Shown: in pieces, positions 52,139 to 61,155 of the stretch
Numbering within the stretch: the stretch's first letter is position 1
Layout of the letters: the number at the start of each line of letters is the position of its first letter
NCBI RefSeq assembly: GCF_000948985.2
Contig: NZ_CP059733.1
Location: 1,488,001-1,552,000 of the forward strand
DNA length: 64,000 nt
DNA from: Thalassomonas viridans
GTDB taxonomy: Bacteria; Pseudomonadota; Gammaproteobacteria; Enterobacterales; Alteromonadaceae
Direction: 5' to 3'
Notes under the pieces: generated by a model
Told to the model about the DNA's origin: nothing
Database searches by the model: none
What the model saw: only the letters and a program-made list of their open reading frames with translations
Made by a program: the position numbers and the translations under genes

Positions 52139-53071
52139 ATGGCAATTAACTGGTTTCCCGGGCATATGCATAAAGCCCAAAAAGAAATTAAAGAAATCCT
52201 ACCGACTATTGATGTAGTGATTGAAGTCTGTGATGCCCGGCTGCCTTTTAGCAGTGAAAACCCGATGATCACTGAGATCCGTGGCGATAAGCCATTGATC
52301 AAAATTTTGAACAAAAGCGACCTGGCAGATCCGAAGTTAACGGCGTTGTGGTTAACCTACCTGGAATCTCAACATAATGTTAAAGCGATAGCCTTAACCA
52401 CGGACAATCCGGCAATTGCGAAAACCATACCCGGGATAATACGTAAGCTGGTGCCGAATAAGGATGAAGCGGGCAAACAGATCAATGCCGTGATTATGGG
52501 TATACCTAATGTTGGTAAATCTACCCTGATCAATACCCTGGTAGGTAAAACCAAAGCCAAAGTAGGCAATGAACCGGCGGTAACCAAAGGACAACAGCGT
52601 ATTCGCCTTGAGGACGGTCTTTACCTGCTGGATACTCCGGGTATGCTGTGGCCGAAAATTGTTAATGAGAACAGCGGCTATCGTCTTGCGGTCTCAGGGG
52701 CTGTTAAAGACACGGCTTTTGAACATGACGATATTGCCTGTTTTGCTGCCGAATACCTGCTAGAGGCTTATCCAGAGCGTTTAACCGAGCGTTATAAGCT
52801 GGACGAGCTTCCGCAGCAGGAAGTGGAACTGATTGAAGCCTTGGGCAAACGCCGCGGTTGTGTCAGAAGTGGCGGCCATGTCGATTTTCATAAGGCATCA
52901 ACCATATTGATTAATGAGATACGGGATAAAACCTTAGGGGGGCTCACTTTTGAAACCCCGGAAATGATTGAAAAAGAGCAGGTGCATTTCGCCCGGTTAC
53001 AAGAAGAAAAAATCGCGGCGCGGGAAGCCAAAAAAGCAGCGCGTGGCCGTGGCCGTAAAAACAAACGCTAG
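52139..53071 (+). CDS. rbgA: Ribosome biogenesis GTPase YlqF/RbgA
   Basis: The 310-residue circularly permuted GTPase acts in late 50S assembly. The order of G motifs shows the permutation: NKSDLAD (G4) near residue 57 comes before GIPNVGKSTL (G1) near 120 and DTPGML (G3). The N-terminus MAINWFPGHMHKAQKEI is the family signature. The lysine- and arginine-rich tail (KKAARGRGRKNKR) is a likely rRNA contact. It is followed by the HIT gene at 48 bases. Confidence 0.94.
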   Translation: MAINWFPGHMHKAQKEIKEILPTIDVVIEVCDARLPFSSENPMITEIRGDKPLIKILNKSDLADPKLTALWLTYLESQHNVKAIALTTDNPAIAKTIPGIIRKLVPNKDEAGKQINAVIMGIPNVGKSTLINTLVGKTKAKVGNEPAVTKGQQRIRLEDGLYLLDTPGMLWPKIVNENSGYRLAVSGAVKDTAFEHDDIACFAAEYLLEAYPERLTERYKLDELPQQEVELIEALGKRRGCVRSGGHVDFHKASTILINEIRDKTLGGLTFETPEMIEKEQVHFARLQEEKIAAREAKKAARGRGRKNKR

Positions 53072-53119
53072 TCTATTATTAGCACAAGCTTTCTCGCCGA
53101 AACAGATGAGGAATAGGCA

Positions 53120-53545
53120 ATGTCTGAGACTTTTACCCTGGATCCGCAACTGGCCAATGACAGTATTGAGCTAATGGATTTCCCTTTATGTAAATTACTG
53201 CTGGCCAATGACAGTAATTACCCCTGGTTTATTTTGGTGCCTAAAGTTGCCGGCATTACCGAGGTATTCCAGCTGGAGTGGCAGGATCAGCAGCAGCTGC
53301 TAAATGAGTCCAGCCTGCTAAGCGAGTTTTTATTGCAGGAGTTTGGCGGGGATAAGATGAATGTCGCTGCCCTGGGCAATGTTGTCGAACAGCTGCATCT
53401 TCACCATGTTGTCCGGTTTAACACGGATATCAGCTGGCCTAAACCGATTTGGGGTCAGCACCTTGCTGCCCCGTACAGCAGTGAAGACTTAGCCGGTTTA
53501 AAAGCCCGCTTAGTGCCTAAGCTAGCCAGTATTCTTCCCGGCTAG
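53120..53545 (+). CDS. HIT domain protein
   Basis: The 141-residue protein has the HIT-family histidine cluster in VVEQLHLHHVVRF near residues 90-102. It starts MSETFTLDPQLANDSIELMD and contains YPWFILVPKVAGITEVF. This is the compact diadenosine tetraphosphate hydrolase-like HIT group common in gammaproteobacteria; the nucleotide substrate is not known. It may be cotranscribed with rbgA. It converges on megL with 18 bases between stops. Confidence 0.9.
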   Translation: MSETFTLDPQLANDSIELMDFPLCKLLLANDSNYPWFILVPKVAGITEVFQLEWQDQQQLLNESSLLSEFLLQEFGGDKMNVAALGNVVEQLHLHHVVRFNTDISWPKPIWGQHLAAPYSSEDLAGLKARLVPKLASILPG

Positions 53546-53563
53546 CTTTTATTTCAGCGGCTT

Positions 53564-54769
53564 TTAGGCGACGTTTTTATGATGGTCGTTGATTTGGGCT
53601 AAAGACTGCGCCAGATCGGCAATCAAATCGTCGCTGTGCTCCAGGCCGACCGAGATGCGGATCAGGGTATCGCTGATCCCGGCCTCCAACCTTTCTTCCT
53701 GGGTATAGGGAGAGTGGGTCATAGATGCCGGGTGCTGGATCAGGGATTCGGCATCCCCTAAGCTTACGGCGATGGAAAACAGCTTCATACGGTTGATAAA
53801 GGCTTCGCCGCCGGCCAGATCACTTTTCAGCTCAAAGGCTATTACGCCACCGGCCGCTTTCATTTGCGAACCGATAAACTTGTTGCCGGAGTGGCTTTTT
53901 AAGCCAGGGTAATATACCTGGGCAACATTCTCATGGGCTTCGAGGTATTCAGCAATTTTCTGGGCATTTTCACAATGGCGTTCGATGCGTACCGGCAGGG
54001 TTTTCAGGCCACGTAAGATTAACCAGGCATCATGCGGGCTCATGGTGGCCCCTATGTCTTTTAATGCCGTCATCTTGATGTTCATTATCATTTCACTGCT
54101 GCCGCAAATAATACCGGCAACCACATCGCCATGGCCGTTCAGGTATTTAGTGGCACTGTGAACCACAATATCAATGCCGAATTTGGCCGGTTGCTGTAAA
54201 ACCGGGGTTAAAAAGGTGTTGTCGGCAATGGAGATAATATCGTGTTTTTTGGCTATTGCGGCAATCGCTGCCAAGTCCAGTACTACCATATTGGGGTTAA
54301 TCGGCGTTTCCAGGAAAATGACTTTAGTATTTTCCTGGATGGCGCTCTCGATGTTTGCCGGATCTGTCATATCAACAAAGGTAACTTCTATGCCGAATTT
54401 GGTCAGCATATGGCTTAATAGGGCGTAGGAGCAGCCATATATGGCTTTAGAAGAAATCACATGATCGCCGCATTGCAGGTTTGCCAGCAGGGCGCCGGAT
54501 ACGGCTCCCATGCCGGTTGCCGTGGCTGCGGCATCTTCCATACCTTCCATTGCGGCAACCCGCATCTCTAATTGCCTGGTGGTAGGGTTACCCAAACGGC
54601 TGTATATGTAACCCTCGGCTTCGCCGGCAAAGCGGTCGGCGCCTTGTTTGGCATCATCAAAGATAAAAGTGGAGGTCTGGTATAAAGGCGTTGCCAGTGA
54701 GCCGAATTGCTCGTCGTTGATGCGTCCTGAATGAATGGCCTGGGTTTCTACATGTTTACTTGTGGTCAT
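53564..54769 (-). CDS. megL: Methionine gamma-lyase
   Basis: The 401-residue PLP enzyme is of the Cys/Met metabolism class and should cleave methionine to methanethiol, ammonia and 2-oxobutyrate. It shows the PLP lysine in VVHSATKYLNGHGD (about residue 208), SRLGNPTTRQLE, and the N-terminal QAIHSGRINDEQFGSLATPL with a substrate-site segment GCSYALL containing the cysteine-like position typical of MegL. Close relatives are cystathionine gamma-lyase and gamma-synthase, so substrate is inferred. The start is ATG 54767-54769 with AGGAAG five bases upstream; an ATG at 54853 would add 28 residues and is less well supported. It is divergent from tyrR. Confidence 0.88.
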   Translation of the reverse strand: MTTSKHVETQAIHSGRINDEQFGSLATPLYQTSTFIFDDAKQGADRFAGEAEGYIYSRLGNPTTRQLEMRVAAMEGMEDAAATATGMGAVSGALLANLQCGDHVISSKAIYGCSYALLSHMLTKFGIEVTFVDMTDPANIESAIQENTKVIFLETPINPNMVVLDLAAIAAIAKKHDIISIADNTFLTPVLQQPAKFGIDIVVHSATKYLNGHGDVVAGIICGSSEMIMNIKMTALKDIGATMSPHDAWLILRGLKTLPVRIERHCENAQKIAEYLEAHENVAQVYYPGLKSHSGNKFIGSQMKAAGGVIAFELKSDLAGGEAFINRMKLFSIAVSLGDAESLIQHPASMTHSPYTQEERLEAGISDTLIRISVGLEHSDDLIADLAQSLAQINDHHKNVA

Positions 54770-55081
54770 GAAATCTTCCTGAGATTGTGCACTGTTATTA
54801 CTTCTTGTCTTGTGCATATAAATAGTTCTTCTATATAGCAAGATAGTGACCATTTCTTGTAATGTGTTTTAAATCAACATCTTATGTTTGGTTTTCTTTG
54901 TTGTAACAGGATTTTTGTCATAAAATTATTACAGATTTGATAAGTCAGGCTTTTGTTGAAGGATAGAATATACTGCCAAGCCTGATTTAATCATGCCTTT
55001 ATCGTTGTAATATATTTATGACGGTGTACTATAATTATTACGTGAATGATTAAGTTCTGGTGAATGAAGGGAAATAGGTAG
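54770..55081. other. Divergent promoter region of megL and tyrR
   Basis: About 310 bases, AT-rich. I looked for TYR boxes (TGTAAA, six bases, TTTACA) and saw only half sites such as TGTAAT. Nothing else is supported. Confidence 0.45.
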
Positions 55082-56617
55082 ATGAGACTGGAAATAAAAT
55101 CGGCGGATCGTATCGGTATCAGTCAGGAGATCTTGTCGGTTTTTTCAAGGCAGTTATGGAACCTCAGGGCTATTGAGGTGGCAACTTGTTTTACCTATGT
55201 GCATATAGAGCCGGATGACGTTTCCCTGGAGAAAATCCGTGCTTCCCTGGACAGGGTAGAAGGTATCTTGCAGTGCCGGGAAATCGAGTTGTTGCCTTCA
55301 GAGCGCAGGGAAAACCATTTGCAGACCCTGCTTAACCGCATTCCGGATCCCATTATCGATATCGACGAGCAGGGGATAATTTTAGCCATCAATCAGGCTG
55401 CAAAAAAGCTTATCGGCAATCAGGCGGATAAACTCGAAGGTCAGGCGATCACCCGCTACATGGAGCTGGAGCATGGCGGACTGGTTAGTGACAAGGCGGT
55501 GACCACTGAAATCAGCTTTGCCGGTACTTCTTATATCGCCGATATTACCCCGGTTATTGCCGATGCGGATGCCGATGCGAAAGTGACCGGTGCCGTGATT
55601 GTATTGCGCACCATCAATACCTTGGGGCGGCAAATCTCCCTGATGCAAACCCGCAATGATCAGGGCATAGAAAATGTTATCGGCCAGTCGGCGAAAATGA
55701 AACTTTTGATCGAGCAGACTTTACGTTTTGCCGATTTAGAATTACCGGTATTGATCAGCGGTGAAACAGGTACCGGCAAAGAGCTGATCGCCCGTGCTAT
55801 CCATAATGCCAGTAACCGGGCGAAAGCGCCGTTTCTGGCGATTAACTGTGCCGCCCTGCCTGAGCATTTACTGGAAAGCGAGTTATTCGGTTATGCCGGC
55901 GGCGCCTTTACCGGCGCGCAAAAAGGCGGCAAGCCGGGCTTATTTGAATTGGCCAGCGGCGGCACTGTTTTTCTGGATGAAATCGCGGAAATGTCGATTT
56001 ACCTGCAGGCCAAGTTATTGCGGTTTTTACAGGACTTCCGTTATCGCCGTCTCGGCGGTACCACCGAGCTTAGTGCCAATGTCCGTATCATCAGCGCCAG
56101 CCACCAGAACCTGATCGCCTTGTCGGCTAAGCAATTGTTCCGGGAAGATCTCTTTTATCGTTTGAATGTGCTGAGCCTGGAGTTGCCGGCACTAAGGGAC
56201 AGGCAAGAAGATATTGCCCTGTTAATACGTCACTTTATCGCCAATGCTGCCGCTCAGGTGAACCAGCCGATCCCGGATATCAGTAAACAAGCAATGCGTA
56301 TATTGCAGCAGCACCACTGGCCGGGCAATATCCGGCAACTGCAAAATGTCCTGTTCCGTCTGGTAGCCCTTAATACCAAAGGCAGCATAGAGCAGGAAGA
56401 TTTGGCGGACCTGCTGGCACAAACATCGGATCACCAGGCCGAAGCGGTTAAGGATTATTCTGATGCCCGGGATTGGAAAAGCGCCCAGGCGGCGTTTGAA
56501 CATGGTTTGCTGAGCCAGCTATATCCCTTATATCCCACTACGCGTAAGCTGGCTAAACGTTTGAATGTTTCCCACAATAAAATCGCCATGAAGTTACGCG
56601 AGCATGGCCTGGATTGA
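55082..56617 (+). CDS. tyrR: TyrR-type sigma-54-class transcriptional regulator
   Basis: The 511-residue regulator has an ACT domain (MRLEIKSADRIGISQEIL, residues 1-75), a PAS domain (NRIPDPIIDIDEQG, about 80-190), an AAA+ domain (Walker A GETGTGKEL near 227) and a C-terminal helix-turn-helix near 480-508 (TTRKLAKRLNVSHNKIAMKL) closely matching E. coli TyrR. Unlike E. coli TyrR, the GAFTGA loop is intact (GYAGGAFTGAQKGG near residue 274), so it may activate sigma-54 promoters. It senses aromatic amino acids in the known cases. It is divergent from megL, which suggests control of amino-acid catabolism. Confidence 0.93.
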   Translation: MRLEIKSADRIGISQEILSVFSRQLWNLRAIEVATCFTYVHIEPDDVSLEKIRASLDRVEGILQCREIELLPSERRENHLQTLLNRIPDPIIDIDEQGIILAINQAAKKLIGNQADKLEGQAITRYMELEHGGLVSDKAVTTEISFAGTSYIADITPVIADADADAKVTGAVIVLRTINTLGRQISLMQTRNDQGIENVIGQSAKMKLLIEQTLRFADLELPVLISGETGTGKELIARAIHNASNRAKAPFLAINCAALPEHLLESELFGYAGGAFTGAQKGGKPGLFELASGGTVFLDEIAEMSIYLQAKLLRFLQDFRYRRLGGTTELSANVRIISASHQNLIALSAKQLFREDLFYRLNVLSLELPALRDRQEDIALLIRHFIANAAAQVNQPIPDISKQAMRILQQHHWPGNIRQLQNVLFRLVALNTKGSIEQEDLADLLAQTSDHQAEAVKDYSDARDWKSAQAAFEHGLLSQLYPLYPTTRKLAKRLNVSHNKIAMKLREHGLD

Positions 56618-56661
56618 ATCCTAACCGGACGCCGGCCCTTCCTGACCCGGCATTGAGCTTA

Positions 56662-57888
56662 TCAGGTGGCATTAGCTGCCGGCAGGGGCTTTTTCAAAAG
56701 CTGATAATAATATAACAGGGCAAAAGCCGGGATCAGGGTTAACGGAAATAATGTCAGGTTAGCCAATACCGCTTGCCCTGCCAGCAGCTCGGCCTCAGCC
56801 GCAGAGGCCCGGGCAGCCAGTGCCCCGGCCCTGGCGTCATCTATCCAGCTGCCGATCACCGGATTCCACAAACTGACGGCAAACATACCGATGCCGCCGA
56901 TCACAGATAAACCTATTGCCCCGGTTTGCGGGCTGTTTTCCGCCACAAAACCTAACATAGTGGGCCAGAAGTAGGTGACCCCCAGGGCGAACAGGATTGC
57001 CGCGGGGTAAACTGTCCAGTCGCTTGCCAGGCTCATGGCATAAATGCCTGTGGTAGCCAGTATGGCCGAGGCCAGCAGTACCCCGGCTGGGTTGAGTTTA
57101 TTGATCAGCGGGCCGGCAAAATAGCGGCCAAAGGCCATTAACCCGGTGATCAGGGCCATGATCAGCATTGGAGAGGCGCCGGATGCGCCGAGAATTCTTT
57201 CTATCCACTGCTGGGTGCCTAATTCCGTGGTGGCGGTTAAGGTCATGCATACGAGCATAAACAGGAATAAGGGGGAGAGCAGGGCTTTAATATTGCCCAG
57301 GGTTGAACCGGTTGCCCGGTTTATGGCCGGAAACTCCTGTTTGAATGCCAGTAAGCCGTAAACCAGAGCGGGCAGCAGCATCACGGCAATTTGTAGTTGC
57401 CAATTCAGTCCCATGTCCGTCATCAGCTTAGAGACTATGGCGCCTATGACAATGCCGCCGGGAAACCAGACATGGAAGCGGTTGAGCATAGTGGTTTTTT
57501 TGTCAGGGTAAAGGGTGGTGATCAGCGGATTGCAACCTGCTTCCACCGCGCCGTTGGCAAAACCGATAAAAAAGGTGGAAATTAACAGGCTCCAAAATCC
57601 GCTGGCATTGATAGTCAGTATCAAGCCCAGTAAATGACAGACAAAGGCGGCGATAAGTAACTTTTTTGCCCCGATCGCATTGTAAATGGCGCCGCCTATC
57701 AGGGTAGCCAGCGGAAAGCCTAAAAATGCCATGGAATTGATCCAGCCAAGTTCTCCGTCCGTTAAGGCAAAATCCCGGCCTAACTGGCTTAAAATACCGG
57801 CACGGATGGCAAAGGTCATGGCGGTTACCGTAAGGGCAATACAGCAGGCGATAAACAGCCTTGAAGTTTGGTGGCTTGTTTCTGGCAT
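56662..57888 (-). CDS. MFS transporter, sugar-type
   Basis: The 408-residue protein has 12 predicted membrane helices, with motif elements GELGWINSMAFLGFPL and a helix-rich core FIGFANGAVEAGCNPLITTLYP that resembles fucose/glucose-type MFS carriers (FGHF group). It is the last gene of a three-gene operon: the isomerase ends 38 bases upstream. It probably imports the sugar or polyol degraded by the two upstream enzymes. The substrate is unknown. Confidence 0.85.
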   Translation of the reverse strand: MPETSHQTSRLFIACCIALTVTAMTFAIRAGILSQLGRDFALTDGELGWINSMAFLGFPLATLIGGAIYNAIGAKKLLIAAFVCHLLGLILTINASGFWSLLISTFFIGFANGAVEAGCNPLITTLYPDKKTTMLNRFHVWFPGGIVIGAIVSKLMTDMGLNWQLQIAVMLLPALVYGLLAFKQEFPAINRATGSTLGNIKALLSPLFLFMLVCMTLTATTELGTQQWIERILGASGASPMLIMALITGLMAFGRYFAGPLINKLNPAGVLLASAILATTGIYAMSLASDWTVYPAAILFALGVTYFWPTMLGFVAENSPQTGAIGLSVIGGIGMFAVSLWNPVIGSWIDDARAGALAARASAAEAELLAGQAVLANLTLFPLTLIPAFALLYYYQLLKKPLPAANAT

Positions 57889-57926
57889 CTGGCTTTCCTT
57901 TTTATTGTCGTTATTATTTTCTGGGC

Positions 57927-58985
57927 TTAAGGTAATAAGCCAAGCAGGCTTTTATTTAAGTCTTTATCGTTTTCAATTGCGGCAAAGTCATCAAAGGCGG
58001 TTTGGGTCGGGTTGATTAAATGCTCCTGGATAAACTCAACCCCTTCGCGGGCGCCATCTTCCGAGTGCTTGATACAACACTCCCATTCCAGTACCGCCCA
58101 GCCGTTAAAACCGTATTGGGTCAATTTGCTGAAAATGGCCTTAAAGTTTATCTGGCCGTCGCCGAGGGAGCGGAACCGGCCCGGCCGCTCCTGCCAAGGC
58201 AGGTAACCGCCATAAACCCCGGCGCGTCCGGAGGGATTAAACTCGGCATCTTTGACATGGAAGGCTTTGATCCGGTTATGGTATATATCGATAAAGGCCA
58301 GGTAGTCCAGCTGCTGCAACAGCAAGTGGCTGGGATCATAAAGGATGTTCACTCTCGGGTGGTGATTGGAGGCTGCCAGGAAGCGTTCAAAGGTCACGCC
58401 GTCATGCAGGTCTTCCCCGGGATGTAATTCATAACAAACATCGACACCGACCTGGTCAAAAGCATCCAAAATCGGCAACCAGCGCTTTGCCAGCTCGGAA
58501 AATCCCTGTTCCACCAGTCCCGGGGGACGTTGCGGCCAGGGGTATAGGGTCGGCCACAGCAGGGCGCCGGAGAAAGTCGCATGTGTGGTTAACCCTAAAC
58601 GGGCACTGGCTTTGGCGGCATATTTTAGCTGCTGTGTCGCCCAGTCGGTTCTGGCTGCCGGGTTGTTCCGATAAGCTTTTGGCGCAAAGCCGTCAAACAT
58701 TTTGTCATAAGCCGGGTGTACCGCTACCAGCTGTCCCTGTAAGTGGGTGGACAGCTCAGTGATTTCCAGACCAAATTCCCTGACGGTTTGTAAGATTTCA
58801 TCACAGTAATCCTGGCTTGCTGCTGCCCGTTCCAGATCAAATATCTTGTTGTCTGAAGTCGGTAGCTGGATCCCCTGATAGCCCAGTTTGGAAGCCCAGC
58901 GGCAAATGCCGGCTAAAGTGTTAAAGGGAGGCTGTTCGCCGAGAAACTGGGCCAGGAATATCGCCGGTCCTTTGATTTTACGCAT
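57927..58985 (-). CDS. Sugar phosphate isomerase/epimerase family protein
   Basis: The 352-residue TIM-barrel protein is of the xylose isomerase-like (AP endonuclease 2) family. It shows CRWASKLGYQGIQLPTSD near the start, YELHPGEDLHDG, NILYDPSHLLLQQLDY and HVKDAEFN followed by WECCIK, which supply the metal ligands of the barrel. Such enzymes isomerise or epimerise ketosugars or act in inositol catabolism. Its start overlaps the dehydrogenase stop by eight bases, so the genes are coupled. Confidence 0.88.
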   Translation of the reverse strand: MRKIKGPAIFLAQFLGEQPPFNTLAGICRWASKLGYQGIQLPTSDNKIFDLERAAASQDYCDEILQTVREFGLEITELSTHLQGQLVAVHPAYDKMFDGFAPKAYRNNPAARTDWATQQLKYAAKASARLGLTTHATFSGALLWPTLYPWPQRPPGLVEQGFSELAKRWLPILDAFDQVGVDVCYELHPGEDLHDGVTFERFLAASNHHPRVNILYDPSHLLLQQLDYLAFIDIYHNRIKAFHVKDAEFNPSGRAGVYGGYLPWQERPGRFRSLGDGQINFKAIFSKLTQYGFNGWAVLEWECCIKHSEDGAREGVEFIQEHLINPTQTAFDDFAAIENDKDLNKSLLGLLP

Positions 58986-60195
58986 GCTTTGCTCCTTGGG
59001 GAATGATAGCTAATTCTTCATTTGGTACTAATGAGAACGGGTGCCATTTAAGCTCCGACTGGCTGGCGGCGACGACATTTTCAATAAAGGCCATGCCGCG
59101 CACGGCTTCATATATGCCGGGCACATCCAGGGCATTGGTTTCTTCCAGCAGATGGCCGCCGGTATTATCGGTTTCCAGCCGGGATCTGAGGCGGTAGGCG
59201 AAGCCGCGGTAAAGGTTGGCAAAGGCTTCCAAATAGCCTTCCGGATGACCCGCGGGGGTACGCAGGCTGGTTATTGTTGCCTGCGCCAGCTCACCGACGC
59301 CGCTGCGGATGAGCTGGCTGGCTTGATCGGGAAATTTCATCAACAGGCTGTTGGGCTCCAGCTGTGACCAGTCCAGGCTGGCCCGCTCGCCATAGACACG
59401 GATCCTGAGGTTATTTTCTTCGCCAACGGATATCTGACTGGCGAGCAGTACGCCATGGGCATTGTTGTTAAAACGCAGCAATACGGTGCCGTCATCGTCC
59501 AGGAGCCTGTCTTCAACGTTAGTGGTTAAGCTGGCGGACAGTGCCGTGATTTCCAGGCCGGTAATATATTCCGCCAGGTTGGCGGCGTGAACGCCGATGT
59601 CCCCGATGCAGCAGCTGATCCCGGATTGTGCGGGATCTAAACGCCAGGATGCCTGTTTGCTTTGCTCATTTTCTTTGGCGGCCAGCCAGCCCTGGGGATA
59701 TTCCACCACCACCTTTTTGATCTTGCCAAGGGCGCCTGCGGCTATCCGGCTTTTCGCCTCTTTTACCATAGGATAGCCGGTATAGGTATGGCTCAGGCCG
59801 TAGAGCAATGACGATTGTTTTACCAGGGCTGCAAGCTCAAGCGCTTCTTTTAACGTCAGGGTGGCGGGTTTATCCGACATGACATGGAAACCTGATTCCA
59901 GCGCCAGCCTGGCTACCGGAAAATGCAAATGATTCGGCGTGACTATAGTCACCATGTCCATGCGTTTATCTGCGGGCAGCTCCTTTTCCCGGTGGAACAT
60001 TTCCTGGTAGCTGCCGTAGCAGCGCGCCGGATCCAGATATAGGGCTTTACCGGATTCCAGTGAACGTTCGGGGTCTGAGCTGAAGGCGCCGCAGACCAAC
60101 TCAATTTCATTGTCCATTTGCGCCGCTATCCTGTGTATCGCCCCGATAAAAGCGCCCTGGCCGCCGCCGACCATACCCATTCTGATTTTTCGCAT
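58978..60195 (-). CDS. Gfo/Idh/MocA family NAD(P)-dependent oxidoreductase
   Basis: The 405-residue enzyme has the Rossmann motif GMVGGGQGAFIGAIH at residues 7-21 and the dehydrogenase signature SDKPATLTLKEALEL near 110, with the catalytic lysine in DKP. The C-terminal beta-sheet domain follows. Members oxidise inositols, glucose derivatives or other cyclitols at a ring carbon. It is the first gene of the operon with the isomerase and transporter, and divergent from a PAS-AraC regulator. The likely role is to oxidise an imported sugar or cyclitol to a keto form that the isomerase then handles; this is inference. Confidence 0.9.
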   Translation of the reverse strand: MRKIRMGMVGGGQGAFIGAIHRIAAQMDNEIELVCGAFSSDPERSLESGKALYLDPARCYGSYQEMFHREKELPADKRMDMVTIVTPNHLHFPVARLALESGFHVMSDKPATLTLKEALELAALVKQSSLLYGLSHTYTGYPMVKEAKSRIAAGALGKIKKVVVEYPQGWLAAKENEQSKQASWRLDPAQSGISCCIGDIGVHAANLAEYITGLEITALSASLTTNVEDRLLDDDGTVLLRFNNNAHGVLLASQISVGEENNLRIRVYGERASLDWSQLEPNSLLMKFPDQASQLIRSGVGELAQATITSLRTPAGHPEGYLEAFANLYRGFAYRLRSRLETDNTGGHLLEETNALDVPGIYEAVRGMAFIENVVAASQSELKWHPFSLVPNEELAIIPQGAKHA

Positions 60196-60378
60196 TTAAT
60201 CTTCACCTGTGGCCTGTGTTATCTTTTGCCCGGACAAGAAGCCGGCAAAAGCGTTTCATTTATGATAAAAGCCGCGGTTAATTAGTGTTAAGATGAAATC
60301 GGTTTCCTATGCGACAAATTCGGCGTTGCCTGTCTGGGCAAGCGGCAACAGGCAGGAGGAAATAAGGTAGCAGGGGTA

Positions 60379-61155
60379 ATGATTAAGCGGGCGCTATATA
60401 TGACAAATAAGGAAGCTAAAAAACACAGCGGGGATGATTTTCTTCGGCAACTGACGGTTCGGCAGGTGATAGAGATGTTCGAGCTTATGCCGGATGTGCT
60501 GTTCTGGGTGAAAGATGCCGACGGGCATTTCCGCCATGCCAATCAATATTTTCTTGAATATCTGGGGGTGGGGAGCCTGCCCCAGGCGATAGGACGCAGC
60601 GATTATGATTTTTCACCTGCGCATATTGCCCGCCAGTTCGTGGTGGATGATGAGAAAGTGATGCAGGGGGAGCTGGTGACTAACCGTCTGGAAATGAACA
60701 GTGAGATCACGGGGGAAGTGTCCTGGTTTATGACCTCCAAGCGTCCCCTTTATAACGAACAGGGCCGGGTGATCGGCTCTTACGGTATTTCCCGGCATCT
60801 GGAAAAAACCTCTGTGGCCCTGTCTTCCATGGATGCGTTAAAAGTACCGGTGGATTATATCCGCAAACATTATATGCAGCCTGTTGCCCTTAAGGAGCTG
60901 GCACAGGCCAGTCATTTGTCTGTCAGCGCGCTGGAAAGGCGCTTTAAAAAGTACCTGAAAAAGACGCCCAAGCAATTTCTCAATGAAGTACGCCTGGAAA
61001 ATGCCCGGCGTTTACTGGTGGAAACCAGTTTGCCTATTGCCACCGTGGCTGCGGAAAGCGGCTTTAGCGACCCCAGTTATTTCAGCCGGCAGTTTTACCG
61101 GCTGTTCGCTGAACTGCCTTCCGATTTCAGAAAAAAACACTGCCGGGAAGGTTAG
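60379..61155 (+). CDS. AraC-family regulator with PAS sensor domain
   Basis: The 258-residue regulator has an N-terminal PAS domain (FELMPDVLFWVKDADGHF to YGISRHLEKT, about 34-142) and a C-terminal AraC double helix-turn-helix (LKELAQASHLSVSALERRFK, then PIATVAAESGFSDPSYFSRQ). AraC proteins with a PAS instead of a cupin sensor are less common. It is divergent from the sugar catabolic operon and is its likely regulator. ATG 60379 is used; a second ATG at 60400 is possible. Its last four bases overlap the convergent double-receiver gene. Confidence 0.88.
   Translation: MIKRALYMTNKEAKKHSGDDFLRQLTVRQVIEMFELMPDVLFWVKDADGHFRHANQYFLEYLGVGSLPQAIGRSDYDFSPAHIARQFVVDDEKVMQGELVTNRLEMNSEITGEVSWFMTSKRPLYNEQGRVIGSYGISRHLEKTSVALSSMDALKVPVDYIRKHYMQPVALKELAQASHLSVSALERRFKKYLKKTPKQFLNEVRLENARRLLVETSLPIATVAAESGFSDPSYFSRQFYRLFAELPSDFRKKHCREG

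Noticed and set aside
54770..55081. TYR boxes in the megL-tyrR region
   Set aside because: Only half sites such as TGTAAT were found, without a spaced partner.
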